From the NCBI GenBank assembly GCA_027575765.1, contig JANBPT010000511.1, positions 1 to 32,900 of the forward strand: a stretch of 32,900 bases of DNA, read 5' to 3'. The position numbers and the translations under genes are program-made. The notes under the pieces are model-generated. The model was not told the origin of the DNA, ran no database searches, and worked only from the letters and a program-made list of their open reading frames with translations. Shown here piece by piece: positions 8,961-21,900 of the stretch. Position 1 is the first letter of the stretch, and each line of letters starts with the position of its first letter. The stretch comes from Tieghemiomyces parasiticus (taxonomy: Eukaryota > Kickxellomycota > Dimargaritomycetes > Dimargaritales > Dimargaritaceae).

Positions 8961-11548
8961 TGTGTTGATGGTTGGACCTACGGCAGGCGACGGTAAACGA
9001 AGGGATTGGAGGTTGCAATGGGCCAGAGCGCCACTATAAGGTCTCGAGGTTCTTGAATGGTCAGTAATAAAGGCGACCCGCCCATTTAGTTTTTCCCGGC
9101 GGCCCATTATCGGGGGGCCGGATTAAGTGGATGCAGTTCACCTGTCGGGGTGGGGAGAGAGAGAGAGAGCACCCCGATTGTGGACGTGCAGCCAAGTTAG
9201 TGCTGTGGCCTGCAAGAGAGCGTATCATGGCAAGTGTTGGTGGGGGCAATAGCGCGGGCTCCTTGGACCCGGACTCGGAGACTGCTCAACCAAAGGGTAA
9301 TATATTTGGACCGAGAATGAGACACCAAGAAGGGCTTACGTAGTGCTGTGTTTGCCATCCTCCTTCACTTTCATTGTCACTGGCTCTATCGTGTAGCCCC
9401 GCGACGTGGGTGTCGTCGGGCGGGACGGTCTACTGCAGTGCCGAGGCCTCGCGCGTTGCACGTTCGAGTACAGGGATTCCATCCTCAACCAACAATGCGT
9501 CAGCCAACCGCTACCGACCTGTAAGCATAGTATCCTGGGCGACAATGGCTATGTCCCCTTTCGATACAATGACAGACGATACTAGTATTTTAATATACCA
9601 AAGCGATCACGTATTGACCTAGAGGCAATTAGGCGATAAGCTCTAAGCTCCAAGGCAATAAACCCCGTAATGGTCAGGATAGAGTGGCGTAATTCATTGA
9701 TACCAACCCTGAACTTTTTAATTCATCGGTCGGTTTATAGAGACACCAAGCGCCCTGGAGCAGGGCGAAGGAGGATGGAGTGCATCACCTATCGTAGATG
9801 CACCGCAAGAATGTTCATGTCAAAGCGTTTATGCGTTGCTTCACTGGAATTCCACAGTCTGTGGCCTCATATACTTTCTCTGTTGGTCAAAGTGCCTTCC
9901 TTTCACCACGGAGAGCCGCTCAGCCGGCCTACCCAATAGCCCCCTGCCTTAGTTTACCATTGTGTGGTATCTAAACATGCGATGCCGGCTCGATAAACCT
10001 CTTTCCGGTCCAGACGGCTAGTGAAGCGCACGACAAACTATATGTCCTCTACCGAGTCCGTCACTCTGGATGGGCTTGCCCTATTAATAATTACAGCAGG
10101 CGCATTTTTTTTAATATCTGATAAACAATTTATCCTTCTTTAGGCCACAGCCACTCGGCTACTGCCTTAGTATAAAGTAGGATGTTATTTGAGAAGCCGA
10201 CTGTACGACCCGCCGGAGTGCAGACAACATCACCTGCGGCACTCAGGATGGGACCACAGTCGGGGACCCTTTCCACTGGACGGGCGCGTCAGGCGCAGCC
10301 CCGTCGAACGGAAGTACGGAACTTAACGGTTCGTTCAACACGATCGGACGCCCATTTAGCCCCCTTCCAGACTAGTCACGCCGGCCTGTAATGTTCGTTC
10401 ACGAGCATCATACCGTTATTCTGGGTTGACGGTGAGGCGGACGGGGGCGCCAGTCTCTTTCCACCACTACCGCCCACTAGTCACTTACGGCCAGGTGCCT
10501 CATTGTGTTCCCTCCCCTTCCCTTTGCTCCCCTTTCTTCGGCTTTCCGTCCGCCCTCCTTGTTCTCGCCAATGCTGCTCACTTCTAAGGGCTCAGGCGTC
10601 ACCGCACAACCCCTCTGCATCCTCCTCTCGCTTTGAGTCCTTTGTCCTTTATTTTCACAATCGACCACTCTTTAAATCCCACGATCCTCCAAATTCACTA
10701 GTTATTAATTTGGGGAATAAAGGCGATGGATGGCCTCCCCTTGGACCTATAGTCTAAGTCTACGATGATCATCCGCAAAATACAATACATAGTGCTCGGA
10801 GAGACGAATCATTTTCTCGACAAGCCTTACAGCAGCCCAATGGTCGTTGCTGATACTGTCGGTGAAGCCCTTTGGTTGCGATAACCTATTTGGCCTAATC
10901 GGGGTCCGTCGATAGAGAGGGCGGGCGACCGCTCCGCCCTTCCGACTAAATGGCAGCAAGTGATATGATATAGAACGCTACCATCCAGATTCGTTTGCTA
11001 TTGCAGTCCCTTCTTCGTCCATCGCAAATTCGTCATACTATTAGCACGGCGGCCATTCACCCTTCTTCTCTTCACCTCCCCCTTTCACCATCCCCTAGGC
11101 CTTGCTATCCTCAGCGTCTCTCTTTGTTCGCGAATGGGGACAATTGGTTATCAGAATGCACCGCCCGGTCCTTGCTTCCACTCGCGCCCGTCCATTTGGC
11201 CTGCCAAAGCTATCGTATGCGGGATCTTCCTGTCCTCTCGTTGGCGCCATACTTAAACCTCCGGCCGTCCCTCCCAGGCTGCCTTCCATTAGCTAAGGCC
11301 ACTCTACCGCAAGCCTCCCTTCTTTCCAATCCCTCTTGACTCTTTCCTGTGAGGTACTAGGGTAAAACCCTCGTTTACTAGAAATTCGGCGTACCTTTTC
11401 GTCGGCCCTGGTCCTACTGGCCCATTTTAAAACTCTACCTGCCCTACCCATTCGCCCTCACGACAAAGTTGTTTGCGGCGCGGAACGCACTTTCCTGCAT
11501 TTTAGCTACTCCCTATCAGAGTGAATTAATTCTTACTACCCGCTCGAC
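8961..11548. other. Intergenic region between divergent ATG15 and the 11549 gene
   Basis: About 2.6 kb with only short, overlapping frames and no recognised protein. The stretch 9397-9584 (+) is open in a frame with a protein-like look and several Cys, but it is short and I could not attach flanking exons. From about 10500 to 11540 the + strand becomes C/T-rich and probably forms the promoter and leader of the 11549 gene, with a TTTTAAAA patch at 11425-11432. No tRNA, rRNA or transposon signature was seen. Confidence 0.5.
9155..9169. repeat. (GA)n microsatellite
   Basis: A pure GA run of 15 bases lies upstream of ATG15. On the ATG15 coding strand it is a CT run, so it may belong to the distal pyrimidine-rich promoter region. 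Confidence 0.8.
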
Positions 11549-12505
11549 ATGGCCAATAGTCAACCCACCCGCATCGCCTATAGCCGCCGCGGCGCTTTCA
11601 CCAGCTCGCACCCACGACAGGCCTTGCGCACGCCTCAGCCTCCGTACGACATTGTACCGCAACCCGGCCATGGTATGTACGCCCCGACCACCGGCAAATA
11701 CCACCCTTACCACTTGGCACAGGCCTATTATCACCCGACCAAGTCGATTAGGCCCACTTACACCCAGTACGGCCCAACTGGTACCGCCAGCGCAGCCCCA
11801 AAACCTCCCCGTGCGTCTCGCGCAGAGAATTCAACACCTGCTCAGCCTACAGACAGCCTGGGGCAGACGAACGAAGGATATAATGCCACGGCGACCAGCC
11901 CATACAAATCCTATCGGGGCAAGTCTGCCACACCCAATGCCGCTGACACTTCTGCTGCTGCTTCGCCCACTTCGAGCGTCAGTAGAGTCAAGAAACTCTC
12001 AACTTCTTCGGCGGCCTCCCCGCCCATGTTTATCCCCATCCTGCCCCGCGCCACCACGCCACGTGGCGGCCCGCGGCGGGGCACCACTAGTCCGGCCCAG
12101 CGAAACTCTCCGTCCCCACGCCCTTCATCTAGCTTCACCACGGTATTCAGCCTAGCCCCTACCGTAGCCCGCCGCTCCCGGTCGAATACTGGCGCGTCCG
12201 AGTACGTGGTCTCACGGGCCCCCGCGGGCAACATCATCAATACCACGATGGCGACTGCTCAAGCTTCCGCCCCAGCACTATCTACACCAGCTGCCCGCGC
12301 CACCACGCTCGGACTTCCACCCGCGACGTGCGAACCCACCCCAGTGAATTCGATCGGTGCGTCGCCAACCGGCTCGGCTCCGAAAGTGGCCCGTAAGCTG
12401 CCCGACAGCTATGAAGACCTGCGGTTGCCCAAGCTGCAGCGGACGCGGATGCCGGCGTACCATACCCTCACAACGCAGGGTCTAGGACCTTACCTCATTT
12501 TGTAA
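11549..12505 (+). CDS. Hypothetical basic Ser/Thr/Pro/Ala-rich protein
   Basis: Open frame of 318 residues that I do not recognise. Support for coding: a third-position G/C bias like that of its neighbours, a good start context (GACATGG), a C/T-rich leader and a downstream AATAAA. The N-terminus has a Tyr-rich segment, with eight Tyr between about 33 and 74 (Y33, Y44, Y51, Y54, Y60, Y61, Y71, Y74). The middle (about 80-250) is low-complexity S/T/P/A with many Arg and Lys, including a PRGGPRRG stretch, and is probably disordered. The C-terminal 35 residues look more constrained (SYEDLRLPKLQRTRMPAYHT, ending GPYLIL). There is no signal peptide, membrane segment or catalytic motif, and only one Cys. 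It could be a lineage-specific nuclear or cytoskeletal regulator, but nothing shows this. Overlapping frames at 11469-12155 (+) and 11911-12246 (-) have poorer support. Confidence 0.65.
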   Translation: MANSQPTRIAYSRRGAFTSSHPRQALRTPQPPYDIVPQPGHGMYAPTTGKYHPYHLAQAYYHPTKSIRPTYTQYGPTGTASAAPKPPRASRAENSTPAQPTDSLGQTNEGYNATATSPYKSYRGKSATPNAADTSAAASPTSSVSRVKKLSTSSAASPPMFIPILPRATTPRGGPRRGTTSPAQRNSPSPRPSSSFTTVFSLAPTVARRSRSNTGASEYVVSRAPAGNIINTTMATAQASAPALSTPAARATTLGLPPATCEPTPVNSIGASPTGSAPKVARKLPDSYEDLRLPKLQRTRMPAYHTLTTQGLGPYLIL

Positions 12506-12917
12506 AAGTTAAAACACAGAGCACCTTCTCTAGATTTCTATATTATCTTTTCATGGACTTTACTGTGCGTGCTGACCGCGACAATGTCTCTGTATATATT
12601 TTGTTCCGCGCCACCGTTCTGTACTTTCCATTTTTCATTTATCGTTACTTTCACCATTCAAAATTGTCGCCGCCTACCATAGGGGAGCTGATATACTTAT
12701 GAATCCGACCAATCAACACGGATGGGTTAAGTGATAAGACCACAATGAATAAAGCAAAACTATTTATAACCCAAGATATTAATAATTGCAGTTGAAGGTG
12801 GGTGTAACTAATGCGATGTAAAGGCTATCGGAGAATATCTAAGAAAGTGGAAAGTATGGGAGGTGTAGCCGAATATAATAAAATAAAAAACACAGGAGAA
12901 ATAAATAATCCGGGCGC
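12506..12917. other. Intergenic region between convergent 11549 gene and MDN1
   Basis: This 412-base AT-rich stretch contains the 3' ends of two convergent genes. It includes one AATAAA for the + gene (reported separately) and short A-rich runs near 12875-12905 close to the MDN1 stop. No gene is seen. Confidence 0.6.
12748..12753 (+). terminator. Candidate poly(A) signal for the 11549 gene
   Basis: A perfect AATAAA lies about 243 bases after the stop codon, in an AT-rich convergent intergenic region, on the strand of the hypothetical gene. Confidence 0.4.
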
Positions 12918-15900
12918 TCACTGCTCCGCCACAAGGCTAAAGTACTGGCGGAGAGCGTCGGCCAGCACCGATGGCAGGGCTTTGATATCGCGCAAGACGA
13001 GGTAATAGGTGAACGGGAAGCTATCGAGGTACCGCGCCATACGTAGGCGTTGAACCCCATCGACAGTCTCGTAGGCGACGTGATTGAGTTCGAGGATGGA
13101 TTGGTTGGCGGGCTTATTATCCAAAACGATGAAAAGCACCATCACACGGCGCTCGGCACCCCGGCGGACCAGGGCGCGGAGACGATCGTGATCCTCGCAG
13201 ACGCCGTCGGAGAGAATGAGGTGCAGTTGCCATAGGTCTGCCGCCGAACCACCGCCCGTAGAACCAGCCGCTTGGCGGGCGTCGTCAAACAGATCGAGAG
13301 ATTCGTCGAGCATATGGGCTACATTGGTACGGGTCTGCTGGAAAGTGAAGTCGGTGAGCAGGGCCGCGCCCGTGTCCGAGGTGAAGGGTGTGTCGAACGG
13401 GTGTAGGACGTCGAGCCGGTGGCCGAACCGGGCCACGGCGAGGGAGCCGGCCTCCAGTTGGGTAAGGGCACGGGTGGTGAGGGCCAGGGTCTCAAAAGCG
13501 AGTTCCACGGCGCGCGAACCGGCCATAGACTTGGAATCGTCAACGGCAATGAGAATCTGGTACTGCCGCTTACTGGGTTTGGTTCGGCGGAGCCAAATCT
13601 TGTCTTTCTTGTATTCGCTGGCGATGTACGGGATGATCTTGCGCATGTTGAGGCGTTTGCCCGTACGGTAGTCCCCACGCAGTTGCGTAGCGAGGGTGGG
13701 TTCCAGAATAAGTCGGAGCTGTTCACAGAGCGAGAGGGCCAAGTCGTGCGTAAGGGCTTCGTAACGCTGCCACAGGGTCAATGCGGCGTCCCGGGTGAGG
13801 TTTGGGCCCGCCGCTTTAAGTTGTTCGGTGGCGCGCGCCAGCGCCTGGCGAGTGGCTTCGGCTCGGGCCTCCTCCGCAGCGGGTTCTTCCTCGGCATGGT
13901 TAAGCAGGGTTGGGTCCGGGTCTGCGGGTTGGTCATCGTCTTCGAGAAGCCCAGAGTCTTCCGCCGGGCCGTTCTGGAGAAGGGCACCGTCGAGGGCATG
14001 GGCGGCGGTGGCCGCCGCCTGGCCCTCATCGTCGGTTCCGTTAGTACCGTCGGGGTCCTCGCCGCGCATCAGGGCTTCTAAGCGGGCACGGGCCTCCTCG
14101 GTGTCTACCTCTAAGGGTTCCGAGGTGTCCTCCGGTAGGGACCGGTCAGTTTCGTCGGGCTGCGGCGCGTGACCAATTTCGCCATCGGCCTGCGGGGCTT
14201 CAGCGACGGGGGCATCCGCCAGAGCCGCATGGGCATGTTGTTCGTCCTCGCGGGTGTACTCAAATGCGCCGTCCACGTCCATGGCTTCAGGTTCGGCCTC
14301 CTTCGTCTCCGGTTCGTCCCGGGTGGGGTCGTTATCTCCGGCAGGGGTATCCTCCGGACGTTCCGTCAGATGAAGACGGCGGCTCCAGCTCTCGGTGGCG
14401 TCCGCCAAACTGCGGTAGGGGTTGGCATGGCGTTCGGTCGCGTTGACATCGTCGGATTCCTGGGCCGGCGCATCCTGGGCCGCTTCACGAGTGGCTTGAG
14501 TGTCGGCAGTGTCCTGGGCGCTGGATTCTCCCTGGCGGGCATCCGGGCGGTCAATTCGGTCGGCCTCGGACCGTGGCGCCATGTCATCTTCCTTGCCGTC
14601 CTCCTTCTCCTTCTCATCATCGTCCGTGCCCTGGCCAGCCTGCGGCTGAGCCTTGATGGCTTCCTGGGCCTGACCCTCGTCACCGTCCTCCTCGACCCCA
14701 TAGGTCTCGGGCATCTGGTGATCATTAAGGGCGGCCTTCGGAGCTTCGGCATTATCCTCATCGGGTTGTTCACCAGGCTGGTCTTCATCCATGGCATTCT
14801 CACCGGCCTCCCCCGCAGCCGCGGCCGTCTCGTCCTCTTCATCCTGGGGGGTTTCCTCGGGCTCGGGTTGTTCGGCCGGGGCGTCGCCTTGCTCATCAGC
14901 CGGGTCCGGTCGGGTGGAGTCTTCAGCGCTGTCGTCATCTTCCGCACCAACCTCAGGGTCCGCTTCGTCACCGTCCTGGTCCATGGCGTCATCTAGTGGG
15001 CGATCAGGCTCGGCGGCGTTCCCAACTTCGTCGTCGGGTCCCTCGCCGTCCGCGCCAGCCTCATCCTCGGGAGGCTGGACAGTGGGGCCGGCTTCGTCAC
15101 CCAGGCGTGGGTCGTCGGCTCCGTCATCGGGTCCCTCGGGTTCTTCCGCCCCGTCTTCCTGGTCCTCGCCCTCCTGTTCGTTCTCCGGGTCGGGCATGCC
15201 CAGGTCATCAGGCAGGTCCATCGTATCGCCAGCCTTGGGATCCATGGGGGCCAGGTCGTCCGGGTTCATCTCCGCGCCCAGTTCGTCCTCGGGCTCAGAG
15301 TTTTCGGCGTCCTCATCACCGGGTTCATTCTCGGTACCGTCCTCAGGACCTTCGTTGCTGGGCGGCTGATTAGGGTCTTCTTTCTCCTCCTCCTTCTTTT
15401 TCTGTTGAGCGTCCTTCTTGTCGTCCTGGCCGCCATCCTCCTCTTCCTTGGCAACCGTTTCCTGTTCGCCAGCGGTCGTGGCTTGGTTCGGGTCCAGTTG
15501 GGCCTCGGCGGGATCCTGGTCGTCAGGGGCGTCGTCATCCCACAACTTGTCATCCACGGCGGTGGGATCGTTCAAATCGACGTCGCCGATCTGCTCAGAC
15601 AGCTCTGGTTCCTCGTCGTCCTCCTCATCACCGTCTGACTGGTCGTCGGCGTCGGTCAGGTCCGCGTCTCCGAGATCGCCGTCAAAGTCCTGTTCCATTT
15701 CGATATCCTCGCCCTCACGGTCGCGGTTCGGGTCGTTGGCCTTGTCGTCCTTCTCCTCATCCTTGGTACCTTCGACCTGGTCCTCGTTTTCAATCTCATC
15801 GCTCACGTTCTTTTCGCCGGTACCTTCGCCCATACCGGTACCGTCGGCCGCTTCCCCGTCCGCGCCGTCATCACCGGCCTCGCCGTCCTCTTCAGGGGCG

Positions 15901-18900
15901 GGTGTGCAAAACCCGTCACGCAACAGGTGCACGGCGGCCGTGGTCAGGAGGTAGGCTACACGTGCCGCGGCTCCGTGGTACAGGACCAGGTCAACCACAG
16001 CGTGCTGGGCCAAGCGTACGTATTGCGCAACAAAGGCGTTGGCTTCTGCAAGCGCGCGGCGGAGGTAGGCTTGGATGGATGGGGTGGCGAGTGGGTCCAG
16101 CAGGGCGGTGCGTACCGCCATGGTCACCTGGATAAGGTTTCGGGTGACCTGGTCGAGGGCGAGCGCAGTCTTAAGGTTGGCGAACTGCTGGTGAGGGCGA
16201 GTCAAGGCCTCGTCGGGTAGGAAGTCCCCGTCCGCATCATCCTCGTCGTCAGTGCCTTCCATCTTCCTATCTTGGGTCAACTCGTTGGCAGGGGCGGCTA
16301 GGCGAATGGCCTGAAAGGCGATCAGTAGACCGTCCACCAGCGAGTCCAGAGCCCGGGCAGCGGTAAGCAGAGATGGGGGCAAGGTCCCGGAGTCACACGG
16401 GGCGGCGTCGGCAGCGTCGATGGCGACGGGTTCGATCATGGTGGGGGTCGATAAGTCATGATGGTCTGCCAGGAAACCACTCAGTGAGGAGACCATGGGC
16501 TCCAAAAACCCGCGCAGGTCTGGGTTGCGGACGAGTAGCTCGGTTGCCTCGGCTGGCAAACTGCGGAGGAACGTGAAGGTCTCGTCCCAAACGGCAAGGA
16601 TCCCAGGGGGAGCGAAGCACGGGTCAGCCTCACCGAGACTATGCAATTGGGTTACGTAGCTCGTTAGCGTTGCGGTCAGTGCTGCTGCCTGGCTGTAGAG
16701 TTGGCGTAAACAACGTAGGAAACCTGGTGCCTCTCCTTCCGGCTTACAATTAGCCTCGAGTATTTCCACGGTCTGCCCGACCGACTCATGAACCATGGCG
16801 ACGTAGCTGGCCAGGTCACGGAACGTGGCGAACCAGCCGGGAGCAAGGACGGCACACGACACACGCGTGGCTACCGCCGGGGCCCAAGCGCAAGTTAGCA
16901 AGGTGACCTGGGCCACGGCGGGTGCCAGAGTGCGAAGGCGGTCGCGCAATAGAATTACCCCATCCACGGCGGACTCACTGTACCCGACCAGTCGCTCGGT
17001 TGTACCTGGGGGAAGGTCCGGCGCCACGGGGGAGGATGGAGCCTGCTGAACCAGAGTCAGTCGAGCGAGGAGGCGTGGATACTGCTGGTCGGCCCGCTGC
17101 CAGGCCAGGGCGGCATTTTCCAACTGCGGGTGGGCAGTGAGGGCCTCCGGATCAACCAGGGCCAGCGGCTTAAAGAAGGCACCCTCTAGATCGGTATACG
17201 GCGTGGAAAACAGGGTGGCTGGCTGCAGTCGCTGACGAATGTCGGGCCGTGGCCGGGGCTTCAACCCGAGTCGTTTGAGCTGACGCACGTAGTCCGTGAG
17301 GGTCTTTTGTTTGATCACCTTAAGGCGGCGGTAGAACTGTGCGCGAGTGGTCCGCTGGGCTTCCACGTCCTTTTCGGGGTCGACGGTCGGCGCGGAATTT
17401 TTGAGGTCGGTCATCCGGATCACGGCATGGTGGGCAAAAGCGGCCACTCCGCGACTAATAGGCAGGGTGTCGCGGTACAGACCGCCGTCGGCTACCAGGC
17501 GCTGCAAGCGACGCAAGGCCGGCGCCCACTGATCATAGCGCGGCCGGGCCACGGCGGCGATGACCTGGGAAGTCAAAGACAAAGGATCAAGCGATGTATC
17601 TGCTAGACGGTCGACAACATCGGTGATCGTCTGCAGACCAGGCCGCATCTGCGATTCGACTCCCGCTAAAAACTCGTGGTAGATCGTCGGGGCGCTTGTC
17701 GTAGGCCGGTTTCGGCGCAGCAGTAGCCGGCGGGCATCCTTGCTGGACATCTGAGCGGGCAGAAGCGCCGTGTCGGAAGGATCTGCCGAGGCAGCGGCCT
17801 CGGTCTCGCTGACCGTCAACAATACCCGACTGTCGACGCGCGTGATAAGGGCGTCCACTGGCGTATTGAGAACGGCCCGCACTTTCTGGAGACACTTGTG
17901 CAGCTCACGGTGGGTCTTCTGGGCGCTGGCACGGAGGGCGTGCACGTTAACGTCTTTAAATGTGGCGATCCGAACGAAGTCAGTCAGTTCCTTGGCCACG
18001 GGCTGTACCCCTTGGCGACGCTCGGCGGCCAACGGAGCCTCGTAGACAGAATAGTAATGGATTACGTGGTCAAGAAGTGGCCCAATCGAGGAATTAGACG
18101 TGGTAGACGGCACTGTGGCTAGGTGTTTTGCGAAGGCACGCAACAGTTCAAGACGGGCTGCAAATTCGCCCAGCGTTGAGGTGCGCAAAAACGACACCAG
18201 TGTGGTGAGTAGGGCAGTCGGATCAGACCGGTCTGCGTCTTCATCGTCGGCCTCGCGGTCTTCACTTGGAACCAGTGGGGCGATGACCAAATTGTAGAGG
18301 TGGAGCCACCAGACGTGGGCCCGGCGGCGATGGCGGCGGAACTCCCCCTCCAGGAGGTGAGGCCAGCATTCCAGCTCTAGCTGGCGCCAGTGCACCACTA
18401 CCTGGCTGAGGCGATCGAGCCAGGGGCGCAGGGCGAACTCGCGACTGGCATACAGCTCCCAGTCCTGGGCTTGGGTCAGGAACAATTCCACTCCGGTCAA
18501 CCACTTGGCTAGCGGGGAGGAGGCCGGCTGGCTGCGAAGTCGAGTCACCAGATCCCGCAGGCGGGCGAGCACAGGCTGCTCAGGCCAAGCGGCTTGCAGT
18601 TGGACCAGGCGGGCATCGAGTTCTCCGAGAAGGGCTGCGAAGGTGCTCGTCTCGTTGAGGTGGGGGTCGGCATAAAAGTCATAGCGATCGCCAGGTTCCC
18701 GAACCGCAAGGTACCGCCCGAAAGCCAGTCCTGGGGTCTCGGGGCCACTGGCATTGCGGGGTGCAACAGCATTCAGAGCCGCCAAGTGGGCCGGAATGAG
18801 CCGCTGGGCGGCGGAGGCCGGCAGATCGGCGGCAGGCAGGAGACCCTCCCCGACGGCAGTGTAGACGCGCAAAACCGTACGCAAACGGTGTGGGTCCGAC

Positions 18901-21900
18901 GAAACTTCGGGTGCAGGGCGAAGGTAGAGGTCGCGGTGCAAGCTGACCAGGTCCGCAAGTACGTCAGCGTCCAGATCGGCAGCGGCGTCGAGCTGACGCT
19001 TCGCGAGCTCCACGGGGGCCATGGCCGAATCTGAAGCGCCTTCGCCGTCGCCCTTCTGGAACTCGCTGAATTCCTCAGCGTACGACGGAAACAGCGTCTG
19101 CAGTTCTCGGGCCTCGGCAGCCTCTGGGTCTTCAGCGTCGAAGTGGTCGGGTCGGGTCTTGTACAGCGAGCCCTCCTCCCGCGCGCGCTCCCGACGGCGT
19201 TCTGCAACGGCGTGCCACACGCTCTGAACCTGCGCGAAAAGGGCGTCCCGAGCCTCGACGAGGTCGTTGGTCGCATGCTCGAGTGGAGCTGTGGCAGCCC
19301 AGCGTGTACGAAGCCAGTACAGCAGGGTCCGGAGGATCGCGAGATACTTTTTCAGGCCTCCCTCGTCACCATCGGCGAGGCACTGGCTACGAATCACCGC
19401 CAGACGCTCCGGTGAAATGGCCATGGTCAGCCAGGCTCGCGGCCGCAGGCAACCGAAGAACGGGAAGGCTAGAAGGTCGTAAGCCAGGTTGTCGCCGGCC
19501 TCGGGCGTCGTACCGGTTGACGTAGGTACCGCCAGGTACGCGAGACCGTGCTGCGCGTGGCGGACGAAGGCCTGCAGGGGCACAATCACATCACGGTACG
19601 TCGGGTAGCGGGCGGACAGCCGGCCCAGCAGGTGATGTAAGGTGTCCTGCACAAAAGCTAGGCGTTCAACGGTCGCCGCTGGGGGGAGGAAATGGGAGTC
19701 AATCCTGGCCGTAAGCTGCGTCAAGAGTGGGCTGAGAGATTGCGTTCCCAGGACATTCTGCAAGAGATGGCGGGTGTCACGGAAGACCTGGGCAAATGCT
19801 GCCGGGTCAGGTCGTTGAATCCGGGCAGCTGGTAGAGTTCGGGCCCTGGCAATAACCGAGTCGAGGCGGAGCTGGTATTGGCGGAGGGCCATACTGGTCG
19901 GGTGACCCGTTAGGGCAATCTGCATCCCAGCAGCAGTGTCGACGTCGGCCTGGGCGCTTCGATGGTCGGCAAAGAGGGACTCCCACGCCAGCAGCTGCTT
20001 CATGGCCGGATCCACTGCCGTTTCGGGGACCAGTAAATTGGCAAGGCCCAGGCCCAGAGCGAAGTATGCCTGGCCAAGGTGACGGGTCGCCGGCTCGTGG
20101 CGGGCGATCGCGGCACAGGCCTTGAGGGTGTGGTCCAGAGAGGTGCGCAGGCTAAGACCTGGCTCAGTGGGGAGCGGGGCGTCACCGAGGTGGGTGTACA
20201 CCGCCAAATCGACGTCCAGGGGCTCAGACTTGGTAGAACAACGAGCCTGGCTTAGACTCAGCAACGTATCCAGGACATGGTCGGCCGTCAGATCGTGGGC
20301 GGGCGAGGGCTGGCCTCCTGCAGTCCAGCGCAACAGGTGCAGGTGGATAAGCAGGAGATCGGTGGCCTCGGCTGTCAGCGGGTCCTTGAAGTATGTGGCA
20401 AAGGCTTCCAGGGGTGTGCGGACGTGGGCGAGTTGACGACGAGTGGCGGCCAGTTGATCGGCTGGACCCGTACCCAGAGAGACTACCAAGGCGGTCATTT
20501 CCTGGGTCACCGCGTCCCGGGTCAGGGCGGCGGGACCTGTGGGTCGCTGGGTCCACAGACGGTCACCGGCGGCCGCGGTAAGTTCGGTGAGGAGCGGGTG
20601 GAGGTCGGTCGAGCGGGCGTCGGCTTCCAGGAGCCACAGGGTACGCTGGTGCGCAGTCAGGGTCAGCGGGTCGCGAGTGGTGACCTGAAGGCCGTACTGC
20701 AGGAGGTCACGAAGGTCCCTGACGAGGTCGGAGCGGATGGTATCGGAGGCATCCGCGTCAGCGGCAAGCACCAGCCAGCGACGTAAGCCAGTAACCACTC
20801 GCCGTTCGAGTGCAAGCGTAAAATAGTCGAGCAGGGCCAGGAACGGATGGTCAGCCGTGGTCTCCTCCTCTTCCTTCCGTTTGTCTTCGGGCTTAACATC
20901 CTGCGTACTGTGGTGACTGACGCCGTCGTGAGCCTCCTCTGAGGGGGTAAACTGAGTAGCCAGCGCATCGATGGTGGCCACAAGAGGAGTCAGTAGGGTT
21001 GGCCGATCGGACTCGCACTGGGCCTCCAGGGCGTAGAGGGTGGCATGGGCGGTGACCAGGTCACGCCGGGCGGCTACGACATGGGCTGCGCTTGTAGAGA
21101 GCGGATCCCTCAGCCATTGACGGGCTGCGGGCGAATCGGCAAGGATCCGGTTGACTTCGATGATCCGATCATGGACAACCAGTAGTTCCGGTGCAGTTAG
21201 AGGTACCGGGTGGAATTCGGTCCACACTCGCCCAGCTAGTTCACCAGCCCGCAGGCCTACGGCGGACACAAAAGTCGCCCCGGCCTCCGTGGCCACGGAC
21301 CAGGCAGCCATAGAAGTAGCCCATGGCAGGCCACGCAGGACCTCGAAGGCGGCGATTAGTCGGCGACCCAAATCCGCGGCGGCGCTCATTTCCAGGCCGC
21401 TGGCGCGGCCCAAGTCCGCCAACCGGGCGCGCAGGCGCAGAAGATCCCAGAGGCAACCAATGTCGGGGGTGGCGAGGGTGATCACCGGTAGCTGGGTAAT
21501 GGCGGTCGCAGCCTCGTCGAGTAGGGCCGCGAGTGCGTCAAGGTAAGGCGCAAGGGGTACCACGGCCGGGGGCGCCGTGGGGACGCGACCAGCGTGGAAT
21601 CCGAGGGAACGTTGCGTAGCCGACCAGGTAGTTGGATCTGCGGCGAAGGCCGCCCGCGCCTCGTCCCGCTCGACGGCGAGCATTACCGTCAGGTTAACGG
21701 TTAGGCGCCAGGTGTCAAGCAGGGCTGCGTAGGCTGAATTGATTTCCGCAGCCGATGCGCCAGGAGCCTCGACAAGGGCACGCTGCAGAATGGCGTCGTA
21801 GCGTACCTTGAGGTGTTGCCCGGCAAAAGCGTGCGGACAGCCGCCGACCGAGGCTCCTACGCGCACCTCATAGTCAGCCAGGGCGCTCTGGACTGGGTGA

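Noticed and set aside
9421..9480. GTTCGAGTAC stretch considered as a tRNA T-loop
   Set aside because: No matching acceptor stem, anticodon arm or D-loop at the right distances.
11469..12155. Alternative 228-codon + frame overlapping the hypothetical gene
   Set aside because: The 11549 frame is longer, has better third-position bias and start context, and ends near a poly(A) signal.
14169..14996. 275-codon + strand frame, with others at 14791-15369 and 15418-15954
   Set aside because: They lie opposite the Asp/Glu-rich part of midasin. GAC/GAG-rich codons read backwards give Val/Leu/Ser-rich stop-free frames, with no family match.
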